From: Tetracentron sinense
Taxonomy: Eukaryota > Streptophyta > Magnoliopsida > Trochodendrales > Trochodendraceae
NCBI GenBank assembly: GCA_015143295.1
Contig: CM026562.1
Coordinates: 13,792,041 to 13,856,040 of the forward strand
DNA: 64,000 bases
Direction: 5' to 3'
Shown here: piece after piece, positions 1-11,300 of the stretch
How positions within the stretch are numbered: position 1 is the first letter of the stretch
How the letters are laid out: each line of letters starts with the position of its first letter
Notes under the pieces: generated by a model
Told to the model about the DNA's origin: nothing
Databases searched by the model: none
The model's input: only the letters and a program-made list of their open reading frames with translations
Program-made: the position numbers and the translations under genes

Positions 1-1299
1 AGTTAGTCCTTGGGGTGAATTTTAAAAATTTTCATTCAAAACATTGTTTTCCTTTTCAAGTATGATTTTCTCATTGAGTAAATTATTTTTCTCTTTTAGT
101 AAAAAATCATTTGAGTTTGAAAGAGAAATGTTGTCCTTTTTAAGTTGTTTGTTCTTTGATGTTAATTTAAGAAATTCTACATAGAGTTTATCAAATGCCT
201 CTCTAATTTCTTCATATGATAGAGATTCACTAGGTGAAGAATTTACCTAGTTATCAAGAGCCATGAGGCAAAGGTTGGCAACTTCTTCCTCACTCGAGTT
301 GTCATCTGAACCACTTCCTTCGGAGTCATCCCAAGTGACTTTCATTGCCTTTTTCTTGAATCTTTGACCTTTCTTCAGTTGAGGACACTCGGTCTTGATG
401 TGTCCTGGCTTCTTACACTCATAGCAAATGATTTGCTCTTTTTTGCTTGATTCTCCATTGACTACCTCCTTGGAGAATTCTCTCTTGTAAGGCTTTTTCT
501 TGAAGTTCTTCTTGTGCTTCAAGAATTTCTTGAACTTTCTTGCCATTAAAGCGATGTCATCATCTTCATCACTTTTTTCTTCCTCACTTTCTTGAGTAGT
601 CTTCAATGCAAGTCCCCTTTTTGCTTTTGGTTCATCTTTTTGATCTTTCATTATGACTTCCTGAGTCATGAGAGATCCAAGAAGCTCGTCCATTTGAAGC
701 TTGGTCAAATCCTTTGCTTCTTGAATGACAGTGACTTTGGGACCCCAACTTTTTGGAAGTGAGCGAAGGACTTTTCTAACATTTTTTGCATTAGAGTATA
801 CCTTACCCAGAGATTTCAGTTCATTCAAGATATTTGTAAAGCGAGTAAACATATCTCTAATGGATTCTTCCTTTTCCATTTTAAAGAGTTCATACTTATG
901 AACTAACATACTTATTTTTTCTTCTTTTACTTGATTTGTACCTTCATATGTGACTTGAAGTTTGTCCCATATTTCCTTGGCTGAGTCACATCCAGAGATT
1001 CTATTGAACTCTTGTGGACTTAAGGCACAATACAAATTAGTAATAGCCTTAGCATTTGTTTGAATGAGTTTGATGTCTGCTTTATTCCATTCATCTTCAG
1101 TTTTAGGGATTCTAATACCATCAACAACTTTATGAGGTAGATGAGGTCCTTTGACAATGACTTTCCAACAGTCATAGTCAAGAGCTTATAAATAGACCAT
1201 CATTCTAGTTTTCCAATAATTGTAGTTTTCCCCATTGAACAATGGAGGTCAGGTGGTCGATTGGCCCTCTCCTAAGGTAGTAGCAAAAATGTTTGCCAT
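1..1299 (-). pseudogene. Ty1/copia gag (SIRE/Maximus-like), partial and broken
   Basis: This is the capsid/nucleocapsid part of a copia polyprotein, which would package element RNA in cytoplasmic particles. I start it at the ATG at 1299, because the same start context is seen in the related gag at 30590. The order is an N-terminal DUF4219-like segment, a UBN2-type gag domain, a lysine-rich stretch, and a zinc knuckle CYECKKPGHIKTEC (CX2CX4HX4C). A coiled-coil-like region then runs off the left edge. Three in-frame stops break it: 1249-1251, 1186-1188 and 247-249. The longest open stretch is 247-1035. The primer site and LTR lie just upstream on the same strand. Family assignment is firm for copia; the SIRE/Maximus lineage is inferred from gag layout and from relatives in this window. 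Confidence 0.88.
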
Positions 1300-1348
1300 A
1301 GGGAATCTTTAACTCAAGATGGTTAGATCTAAAAAAAAGAGAACACAA

Positions 1349-1363
1349 GGCTCTAATACTAAT
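1349..1363 (-). other. Degenerate primer binding site of the minus-strand copia element
   Basis: Read on the minus strand this is a decayed form of TGGTATCAGAGCC, the site complementary to the initiator tRNA-Met 3' end. It lies directly between the LTR edge and gag, as expected. Two or three positions differ from the consensus. Confidence 0.75.
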
Positions 1364-2425
1364 TGATGCCCAGACAATGGACCCTAGAGTGGGGGGCTGA
1401 ATAGGGTTTATGGCAAATTTAAAAATTGTTCTAAGTGATATTAGCGGAAATTAAAAACTTATCACAATAACTACCAACTAAAATCAGAGATGAAAAGAAA
1501 AGAGAGGAATAGAGATACCAGACACCAGATATGTTATCGGGGTTCAGCAACTTGCCTACATCCAAGCCTTTCAGCTTTCCTGCTTCAAGGATTTCCACAC
1601 GATTCACTAATCGTACTCTTCTTTTCAGCAGAGAGCAAGTCTTACACTCCTTTTACAGGATCAGGTAGAACCTTTGACTATCCTTTTACAGGCTAAGGAC
1701 TAACCTCTTCAAGAGAGACTCTCTCTTGGATACAAGAAGACTTTCTCCTTATCAGGGTGCAAGAATCCCTGATTCTTGGCTTTCAAGAACAATAGAAATT
1801 TATGGATTTTCAATCCGAATTGGAAGCTCCTAGTTTGAGCTATATAAGAGTTGAATACAAGGCTCAAAATCTCTCAAGATAGAATGGAATTGATTGCTCA
1901 AAAAGAAAGAGATTTGGATTCTAAGTATTTAGTGAAAAACAGAGTATTGATTGCTAGGAATTTATGAGTGATAAAAATCAATGAAACAGTGTTAGATCTA
2001 TGTTTAAATCATCATAAATTTGATTTATTTATAGTTGGGCAATCAATATAGCCGTTGGGAGTAGCATTGAATGCAAAATAGCCGTTTAAAAATAGCCATT
2101 ATAGGTTTTCCCCGCAGGCACTCGTCGACAAGTGGGAGAGAATCAGGCTTGATTCGTCGCCGAGTGGAGACAGAAGCAATTGCTTCAGTTTTCTGTCACC
2201 CACTCGTCGACGAGTAAACTCATCTTTATGAGACCAAAAAGGTGGGAAACATATTAGGACCCTTAGGCAATGGATTTAATATTATTTTAATCTTTTTAGG
2301 GCCTTAGAAAGATGTTCATGTTGTACTAGGTCTCCTAGGGTCATTCTAGATAATCTTTGAGCAATCATTTTCCAATGTCTTGAGAGCTTTTTATAAGGTC
2401 CTAGATATTTTTAACTTTAGACACC
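1364..2425 (-). mobile_element. Copia 5' LTR, truncated at its outer end
   Basis: On the minus strand this ends with a C-rich tract (around 1380-1400) and a terminal CA next to the primer site, the same end seen at 29642 and 33488. A TATA box (minus strand, about 2026-2036) lies downstream of short palindromes at 2115-2215 of the type CTCGTCGACGAG. Against the complete relative at 28299-29642, roughly the first 350 bp of the LTR are missing at the right, where it abuts a gypsy LTR. No target duplication is visible. Confidence 0.8.
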
Positions 2426-2429
2426 AATC

Positions 2430-4166
2430 TTCATGTGCTTGACTTGACTTGAAGTACTCCTTTCGTGTCTGAAAACTTGTCTCTTCATGTTCTGCCTTGT
2501 TCATTTTGTCGTGTCATGCCATGTCTTGCTTGTCGTGTCATATCATGTATTTCTTGTCTGGTCGTATCATGCATGCCATGTCATGTCTTGCTTGCTTGGA
2601 ATTTAAACATGCTCATGCTAGTTGTGAGGGAGGGTGGCTTAGAACCCCCTCTTCTTAAATGAGATACAACTTGTGAGGGAGGGGAAACCCCTCTTTAGCG
2701 AAAATGCATTGAAAGTAAACATGCATGCTTAGAGTCTTGCTTGGCGTATTCTTGTTCTTGTCAAAAAGCGAGGCAAAACATATCTTAAGATATGCCCTAC
2801 CTCTATTTACCAACCCTTATGTTTGGCCTTGTCATGGTGTTCGTGAATCGAGAATATAAACCCTAGTCTTGTAAAACATCAGTAAACCATATCGTGCATG
2901 CCGTGCTCGTGAAGTTGTGTACATGCTTTAACTTGGAATTAAACGTGACAATTGGAGTTCAATAATACATGGAATTAGCATTCATTCAACATATAAGAAT
3001 ATTCATGCCATTATGGAAAGCAATTAAATTTATACATGCATTTCTAGAGCTAATTATTCACCTTGGCATTTCATCAAACACTTGGTGTGTACATTATGGT
3101 TAAGGCCTATATCATGATTTTCTAGATGGGTTAATGTTCACAACACACATGTGTGTTCATTATTAATACAATGCCCTTCCCCCTTCGTTCATCACATCAC
3201 ATACACATGGCATCCTTCACCCAACATCCATCTCCATTCATGCATCCCAACTCATAACATATTTATAATTTAGGGAAAACAAAGAATAAGGAAGGGAAAG
3301 GGAAAAACATGACTAGGAGGGTAGCAAAAGGTACCGACCTTCAATAGGATGAGGGAAAAACCTCCAAAATGTGGGCGGAGACGTTACCGAGCTTGGAGGA
3401 GGCGTTTCTCACGAACCTTGCCTTGGATTGGAAGAATCCAAGCCTTTGAGTGATCTAGGTCACCCACTAGCTTAATCTCTCCTCAAAGATGAAAACCCCT
3501 CTTGGAAACCCTCTTCTTCTCTCAATCTCTCTTAGGCTCTCTTTAGGTTTAGGGTAAACCAAAACCCTCAAATACCATCCCCTATTTATAGGCAAGGAGG
3601 AGAAACCCTAAAAAATTCCGAATAAAAATTCTGGGTTCGCGATCTACGATCGATCATAATTTTGCTACGAGTGCTCGTAGTTTCCTACTATCGATTGTAA
3701 CCGTTACAGAGATATTTGTCCATTCCTGAGATTCTACGATCGATCGTAAATTTCTAAGATCGATCGTAGCTCACCTACAATCGTTCGTAGGGTTTGGACG
3801 ATCATTCGTAACTCTTGTAGAAATTTCCGGATTTTCCCATTTTCGTATTTCGGCTATAACTTTTGACTTGTTCATCGGATTTTGACGATTCAACTTGCGT
3901 TGGATTCGTTATTTGGAAAGGAACATTTTTGAGATTTTAGAATTTTTAATTTTCTCTTTATTTATTGACCAAATTGGCCTTAAAGTTAACTGATCCGCAA
4001 TTGAAGTTCAGTAAACCGGATTTTTAACATATCCGACTTAGAAATCCCACTTCTTAACACTTAAGGTTCTTTAAAATTGCTCATTTCATAGAAATGGAAG
4101 ATTAAAAAGGCCTAAAGCCTTGGCATGGGTTCCAATACATGGGCAAAAGTTCCGGGGTTCTACAGA
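2430..4166 (-). mobile_element. Reversed gypsy LTR remnant (LTR A)
   Basis: The right end, CCGGGGTTCTACA, is the reverse complement of the LTR start seen at 42360. The body repeats landmarks of that LTR: the GTGAGGGAGGG stretches, an ATATC..GATATGCCC block, and a block at 3850-3910 matching the conserved segment near the LTR start. A minus-strand TATA box lies at 3582-3593, with CGATCGATCG palindromes upstream of it at 3645-3810. The part corresponding to the LTR 3' end is missing at the left, where the copia LTR begins. No internal gypsy sequence is attached. Confidence 0.8.
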
Positions 4167-4292
4167 TTAGGGATTATTGGAGCCACTGTTGATGCGCCCC
4201 CTCAAGTGCTACAACAACAAGCAGCGTCCACCGAATCCAGTGATGACGAACTTCAATCGGACTACAATGATGAAACTGACACAAACAAATAA
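4167..4292 (+). pseudogene. C-terminal tail of CACTA transposase gene (TNP2-like), truncated
   Basis: An open frame enters at the element edge and ends at a TAA at 4290-4292. It encodes a glutamine- then acidic-rich tail ending ...NDETDTNK. It is followed by an A/T-rich region with AATAAA-like signals around 4430 and then, from 4732, the second CACTA gene. Acidic tails at this position are common in TNP2-type transposases, but the catalytic domain is not in the window. The assignment therefore rests mainly on gene order. Confidence 0.5.
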
Positions 4293-6305
4293 TATTTGTC
4301 AACTTATTGATGAAATACATTGTAGTTTATGTGTTCAAGCCGGTTGCTTACCACTTAGCACACCTTTTGTATATGTATAGGGTCAATGATACCATTGTAA
4401 TACATTTGTGGTGTAAATATAAAATATGAAATAAAATGAAATATTTTATTTGGGTATTGGAGTTTCATGGCCTTTGAATATTATTCCTTCATTGTTATTG
4501 TTATTCGGATACTGTTGTAATGCTGTTATTCTTTGATTGAATTTTATCTATTTTGGGCATTTGAATGTGTTAAAAGTAGGTCAAATTTGATAAATATGCG
4601 TTAAAATGGGACAAGTATGAAAAATATGTTGTGGTTTGTATATTTGCATATTAGTGATCAAACAGACATTTATGTGTTTAAACTCTCTCTATAAGTATGA
4701 AAAATATGATATGTGTTCATTTATTTTGCAGATGGAGCCTACAGTAGGTGATGACACCCCCACAGCCGCCACATCAGGGGCTGCCACCCATGTACAGCCT
4801 CCTCCTATTCCAGGCCCTATCAGGCGGGGCCGAGGCAAGAACAAGTGCCTTAGTTTACACAAACTACCTCTAGGCGAAAAAAAGCAGGTAGTTTGTGATG
4901 ATCATGCTCAGCCAGTAGAGCAGCCAGCCCAGACTTTGGCAGGTTTTCTTGGTACTCTTGCCCGGGATGGGCATTTGTTTCGCCTTGACGTTCCTAGTTG
5001 GATTCACATCCCTAGGAAACGCAAGGAACGTGCGGTATAGATGGTGCGGGTAAGAAAACAAAAAGTCTGATAACCGGACAATTAGTAGTGTTGAGTTACG
5101 TATATTTTTGTTAATTATTTGAAATACTAATCATTTCAAATCGTGTTCCTGGAAAAATTTAATATCCCACCTGAGATAGAGGCATTCTTGGACGACTCCC
5201 TCGTGCATAAATACAGGGACTGGAAGCATAAGCTGAGAAAAAAATACATGACTCCAGAGGCCTCACCGACTGATCTTTATGGTGCGTGTCCCGTGGATGT
5301 GGTGGCGGACCAATGGCGTACACTGGTTGATTTTTGGTTCTTTGAGGAGGGGCAGGTATATTTTATTTCTTTTTCATCATTCTAAATGGTAACAAAAATA
5401 CAACCTGTCACTCTAACCATAATTTAAATTTTATGCAGAAGAGGAGTGCCACAAATCGGGCTAATCGGGCAAAACAGAAGACCCTCCATACAACCGGCAC
5501 GAAGAGCTTCGCTCAGTTGAGACATGAGATGGTAAGTGTGCAATCTTTTTTTAAAAATTATGTTAGTTATTTATAGGGCAGTGATTGGGTTTATGTTGTC
5601 CTATTGTGACTGCCACAGCGAGTTGTGAGCCCCTCTCAAACCTACCCTGGTCGTGCTGATGTGTACATCACAGCGCATACTAGTAGGGATGACAGGCCAG
5701 TGACCGCTGAGGCGGAAGAGAATATGGTCGGTAACTTCATGCTTATGTCATTATAGTTTAATTTCGTCCCCTTCTAACTGCGACATATTAACTATTTGGT
5801 GGAGGTTTGCAGCGCGAGATGCAAGAGCGTATGCATCTCAGCCGGAGGGCTAGCAGGACACCACGAGCCGATATGATATATACGCCCTGGTAATGGGGCC
5901 CGAGCATGGTGGCCGTATAAACACATGTGGATTAGCTGTGACCCCCACCCAGTTATGGGGTGGTCGATCTGCGAGCAGTGCTGGTACCTCTTCTGTTGAT
6001 CCTCAGACTACTGAGAGGCTAAGAGCTCTTGAGGAGTCGAATGCAGCGAAAGATGCGTTACTGGCGGCCCAGGATTTACGGTTGGCGACCATGGAGTGTG
6101 TTATGCAGGAGATTTTATCGAGACAGGTCTATTGAATAAGAAACATTACTTGGTACTTCAAAATATTTAAATATTCATTCATTTATTTACTATCCAAATT
6201 TTGCATGCCAGGGTGCAACTCATCCTTCTACAACACCATGCGCGCCTCCGGAGGTAAATGCTAATGTTATAAGATTTTACTTATAAAATTTAATTACCAT
6301 AAATA

Positions 6306-6600
6306 ATATGGTGGTGGTGCTAGTGGTGGTGGATGGGTGGTGGTGTGCTAGTGGTGGTAGTGGTGGTCCTAGTGGTGGTGGATGGGTGGTGGTGTGTTAG
6401 TGGTGGTTGGGTGGTGCTAGTGGTGGTGGATGGGTGGTGGTAGTGGTGGTGCTAGTGGTGGTGGATGGGTGGTGGTGTGTTAGTGGTGGTTGGGTGGTGC
6501 TAGTGGTGGTGGATGGGTGGTGGTGTGTTAGTGGTGGTGGATGGGTGGTGGTAGTGGTGGTGGATGGGTGATGTTAGTGGTGTGGTGATGGTAGTGGTCT
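6306..6600 (+). repeat. GGT-rich minisatellite in the CACTA intron
   Basis: Irregular GGTGGT/GATGGGTGGTGG units with recurring GTGCTAGTGGTGGTG blocks fill the start of the large intron. It codes for nothing recognisable. Similar GTG arrays occur at 18648-18875 and 19384-19425, outside this element. Confidence 0.9.
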
Positions 6601-6639
6601 AGTTCGACTACCTCGTATTCTGCAAAATATGAAATGAGA

Positions 6640-6990
6640 TTAGGTTGGTTAGCATATTAGTAATGGAAATACCTCATTCTCATAAGTTGGAACACTCTAC
6701 TCTGCAAATTTGAATCTTAGACCTATTTAGTTAGTATGTTAGTAATGGAAATACCTCATTCTCATAAGTTGGAATACTTTACTCTGCAAATTTGAATCTT
6801 AGACCTATTTAGTTAGTATGTTAGTAATGGAAATACCTCATTCTCATAAGTTGGAACACTATATGTAGTTAGCATGTTAGTGATAAAGATACCTCACTTT
6901 CGTGAGTTGGAACACTATACTCTACAAATCTAAAATTAGAGTATACTTAGTTAGCATTTTAGTGATGGATGAATCTCACGTTTATGAGTT
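6640..6990 (+). repeat. 82-bp tandem repeat, about 4 copies
   Basis: The marker ACCTCATTCTCATAAGTTGG occurs at 6671, 6753 and 6835, exactly 82 bp apart. Degenerate copies follow at 6891 (after an internal deletion) and about 6973. The unit is A/T-rich and non-coding. Confidence 0.9.
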
Positions 6991-7251
6991 AAAACTTTAT
7001 GCGTTGAAATTAATTAGGTTGGTTAGCATGATAGGGTTTCTTTATCCCGAACCCACATTCGCCGGGGGTTAAAACGCTATTTGTTTACAATACCACCGAG
7101 ATTTACTCAGATTAATTGGACATTTACTAAGGTTAAAACTTAAGGGTTAGTTTCCAGACCGGGAATTTGGCTTTGACGGTGCCCAAATTGGGCATCGAAA
7201 TCCGAATATTGTTGCTCCAACATTAGATAACACTAAATTTAGAACAAGGAT

Positions 7252-7605
7252 AAAATTTGACCTGCAGATTGCATGTTATGCTTTGATGTACCACCCGGTT
7301 CCTGCACTGCTTATTACAACCGCATTTATGGAAGAAGAAATTTGATAAATTTTCTTACTAAATGACCCTTGCAAGGGTCAGGAATGTCCTCATTCTTAGA
7401 CTGCTCTTGTGGGTACTCTTTACAGTAAAAAGTCCGGTGATGTTGAGGTTCATGATTTATCGATATACATTCTTTTAGAACCTCTTCCTTGACCAGACCT
7501 TCACGTGCGCATACACACAGAATGGATGATGATGACATACAATGACCAAAACAACGTGAACAACAATTTTCACCTTTGGTTATGTCGTTAACATCGTGGA
7601 GGGTT
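7252..7605 (-). pseudogene. Captured SUVR-type histone methyltransferase fragment (pre-SET region), left copy
   Basis: Read on the minus strand this encodes a pre-SET segment typical of the plant SUVR1/2/4 group of SET-domain proteins. Its blocks in order are HDVNDITKGENCC, a cysteine cluster CFGHCMSSSSILCVCA, KNEDIPDPCKGHLVRKFIK, and, after a small frame change, KCGCNKQCRNRVV. The SET catalytic core is not present. Intact SUVR proteins act in the nucleus on H3K9 methylation and transcriptional silencing; this copy is a broken fragment inside a CACTA intron. It faces a second copy at 7985-8304 to form an inverted repeat. Identity rests on recognising the spacing of cysteines and the CKGHLVRKFIK and KCGC..QC.NRVV signatures. 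A related SUVH/SUVR protein is the main alternative. Confidence 0.78.
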
Positions 7606-8304
7606 CTATGTTACTGAATAACCACCAAACTACGTGAATTTGAATAACATGAACTTTGTCATTTCGTTCTCTTCTTATCCCTATCACCATTACTGTTCCT
7701 GATAACTTCCTTTTTGGGATGAAGGTCATCTAAACCATTCAAAGATAGAAGAAATGACATCTCGATGCCCAAATCGGGCTGATTTCAAAATACCTAGTCT
7801 AAATCCAGGTATAAAATTAGTGGAAGACATAGTCGCTCAAATTGGAAATTTTTGCTTTCGAGGTAGTTCTTCGAATGGATAGCCAAATGAAGTTGTCGCA
7901 AACGGTACTAGTGAAAGGAATAAGTCGAGAAATGAATCAAAATTTTAAGCCTATTCAAATTCAGGTATTTTGGTGGTCCTTCAGTAGCACGGATTCCTCC
8001 ACGATGTTAATGACCTAAATCAAAGGTGAATAATGTTGTTCATGTTGTTTTGGTCATTGCATGTTATCATCATCGATTACGTGTGCATGCTGACGTGAAT
8101 GCCTGGTCCAGGAAGAGGTTCTAAACGAATGTATATCTATGAATCACGAGCCTCAACATCATCGGACCTTTTATTGCAAAAAGTGCCCGCATGAGCGACC
8201 CAAGAATGAGGATATTCTTGACCCTTGCAAGGGTCAGTTAGTAAGAACATTTATGAAGTATGTTCTTCCATAAATGCGGTCGTAATAAGCAGTGCAGGAT
8301 TTGG
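7297..8304. repeat. Large inverted repeat: arms 7297-7645 and 7951-8304
   Basis: The arms are reverse complements over about 350 bp with scattered mismatches and small indels, around a spacer of about 305 bp. Both arms contain the SUVR-type fragment plus a little flanking sequence. The spacer contains a GCCCAAATCGGGC motif also found in the neighbouring satellite. A transcript of the host CACTA gene would contain left arm (antisense) then right arm (sense) and could fold back on itself. Confidence 0.88.
7985..8304 (+). pseudogene. Captured SUVR-type fragment, right copy (opposite orientation)
   Basis: This is the same pre-SET region as the left copy but on the plus strand. It encodes HDVND, then a frameshift and stop, CCFGHCMLSSSITCAC, a stop, then EEVLNECISMNHEPQHH, YCKKCPHERPKNEDILDPCK, GQLVRTFMK and a KCGRNKQCR remnant. 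It ends where the 179-bp satellite begins. Its damage differs from the left copy (different stops and substitutions), so the two arms have decayed independently since duplication. It is not a functional gene. Its interest is as one arm of a potential hairpin. Confidence 0.76.
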
Positions 8305-11300
8305 TGAGTTTAGGCCATAGTATAGTATCCAAGTATAGATTTCGGCCGTCTTAGCTCCCAAATCGGGCATACGGCCTCGGATTCGCTCGAAACCAACTTT
8401 AACACTTAGGATATGTTGAAATACAAGCGTTAGAAGAAACGACATTTCAATTCGACCTCCGGTTTGGAAATTGTGGGACGAAGTAGGTTTAGGCCAAAGT
8501 ATAGTATACAAGTATGGATTTCGACCGTCTCGGCACCGAAATCGGGCATACGGCTTTGGATTCGCTCGAAACCAACACCAACACTTAAGATGTAATGAAA
8601 TACACACGTTAAAAGAAACGAGATTGAAATCCGACCCCCGGTTTGGAAATGGTGGGATGATGTGAGTTTAGGCCAAAGTATACTATCTAAGTATGGATTC
8701 CGGCCGTCTCGGCGCCCAAATCGGGCATACGGCCTCGGATTCACTCGATTAGGATATGTTGAAATACATGTGTTAGAAGAAACGACATCTTAATCCGACC
8801 TCTGGTTTGAAAATGGTAGGACGATGTAGATTTAGGCCAAAGTATAGTATCCAAGTATGGATTTCGGTCGTCTTGGCGTCCAAATCGGGCATACGGCATC
8901 GGATTCGCTCAAAATCAACTCCAACACTTAGGATATGTTAAAATACACGTGTTAGAAGAAATGACATCTCAATCTGACCTCTGATTTGAAAATGGTGGGA
9001 CGATGTAGGTTTACGCCAAAGTATAGTATCCAAGTATGGATTCCTGCCATCACGGCGCCCAAATCGGGCATACGGTCTCGGATTTGGTTGAAACCAAATC
9101 CAATACTTCGGATGTATTGAAATACACACATTAGAGGAAATGAGATCGAAATCCGATCCCCGGTTTGGAAATGATGGGACGATGTGGGTTTAGGCCAAAA
9201 TATACTATCTAAGTATGGATTCCGGCCGTCTCGGTGCACAAATCGGGTATACGGCCTCCGATTCGCTTGAAACCAATTCCAACACTTAGGATGTATTAAA
9301 ATACACGTGTTAAAAGAAACGAGATCGAAATCTGACCACCGGTTTGGAAATGGTGGGATGATGTGGGTTTAGGCCAAAGTATACTATCTAAGTATGGATT
9401 CCAGCCATCTCGATGCCCAAATCGGGCATATGGCCTCAGATTCGCCCGAAACCAACTCCAAAAATTAAGATGTATTGAAATACATGCATTAGAAGAAATG
9501 AGATCGAAATCCGACCCCTGGTTTGGAAATGGTGGGACGAAGTAGGTTCAGCGCCCAAATCAGGCATACGGCATTAGATTCGCTCGAAACCAAATCCAAC
9601 ACTTGGGATGTATTGAAATAGGTACGTTAGAAGAAACGGGATCGAAATCCGACCCCCGGTTTGAAAATGGTGGGACGATATGGGTTTGGGCCAAAATATA
9701 CTATTTAAGTATGGATTCCGGCTGTCTCAGTACCCAAATTGGGCATATGGCCTTGGATTTATTCGAAACCAACTCCAACACTTAGGATGTATTAAAATAC
9801 ACGTATCAGAAGAAATGAGATCAAAATCCAGCTCCTGGTTTGGAAATGGTGGGACGATGTAGGTTTAGGCTGAAGTATACTATCCAACTACGGATTTCGG
9901 CAGTCTCATCGCCCAAATCAGGCATAAGGCCTCGGATTCGCTCGAAACCAACTCCAAAACTTAGGATGTATTGAAATAGACACGTTAGAAGAAACATGAT
10001 CAAAATCTGACCCCCGGTTTGGAAATGGTGGGACGATGTGGGTTTAGGCCAAAGTATACTATCTAAGTATGGATTCCGGCTGTCTCGGTTCTTAAATTGG
10101 GCATACAGCCTCAGATTCGTTTGAAACCAATTCCAACACTTAGGATGTATTGAAACACATGCATTAGAAGAAACAGGATCGAAATCCAGCCCCCAGTTTG
10201 GAAATGGTGGGACGATGTAGGTTTAAGCCGAAGTATACTATCCAACTACGGATTTCGACCGTCTCGTCGCCCAAATCAGGCATAAGGCCTTGGATTCGCT
10301 TGAAACCAACTCCAACACTTAGGATGTATTGAAATAGATGCGTTAAAAGAAACATGATCAAAATCTGACCCCCGGTTTAGAAATGGTGGGACGATGTGGG
10401 TTTAGGCCAAAGTATACTATCTAAGTATGGATTACGGCAATTTCGGTGCCCAAATCGGGCATACGGCGTCGGATTCACTCAAAACCAACTCCAACACTTA
10501 GGATGTATTGAAATACACGTGTTAGAAGAAACAAGATCGAAATCTGATCCCCGGTTTGGAAATGGTGGGATGATGTAAGTTTAGGCCATAGTATAGTATC
10601 CAAGTATGGATTTCGACCGTCTTGACGCCCAAACCGGGCATATGGCATTTGATTCAATCGAAACCAACTCCAACACTTAGGATTTATTGAAATACACGTG
10701 TTAAATGAAACGGGATCGAAATCCTATCCCCGTTTTGGAAATGGTGGGACGATGTAGGTTTAGGCTATAGTATAATATCAAAGTATGGATTTCGACCGTC
10801 TCGGCGGATTCCAACTCCAACACTTAGGATGTATTGAAATACACGCGTCAGAAGAAATGTGATCGAAATCCAACCGCCGCTTTAGAAATGGTGAGACGAT
10901 GTAAGTTTAGGCCGAAGTATACTATCCAACTATGGATTTCGGCCGTCTCGTCGCCCAAATCGGGCATAAGGCCTCGTATTCGCTCGAAACCAACTCCAAC
11001 ACTTAGGATGTATTGAAATACACACATTAGAAGAAACGAGATCAAAATCCAACCCCGGTTTGAAAATGGTGGGATGATATGGGTTTAGGCCAAAGTATAC
11101 TATCTAAGTATGGATTCTGACCGTCTCGGTGCCCAAATCGGGCATACGGCTTCAGATTCACTCGAAACCAACTCCAACACTTAGGATTTATTGAAATACA
11201 CGCGTTAGAATAAATGGGATCAAAATCCGAACCCCGGTTTGGAAATGGAGGGACGATGTAGGGTTAGGCCATAATATAGTATCCAAGTATGGATTTCGAC

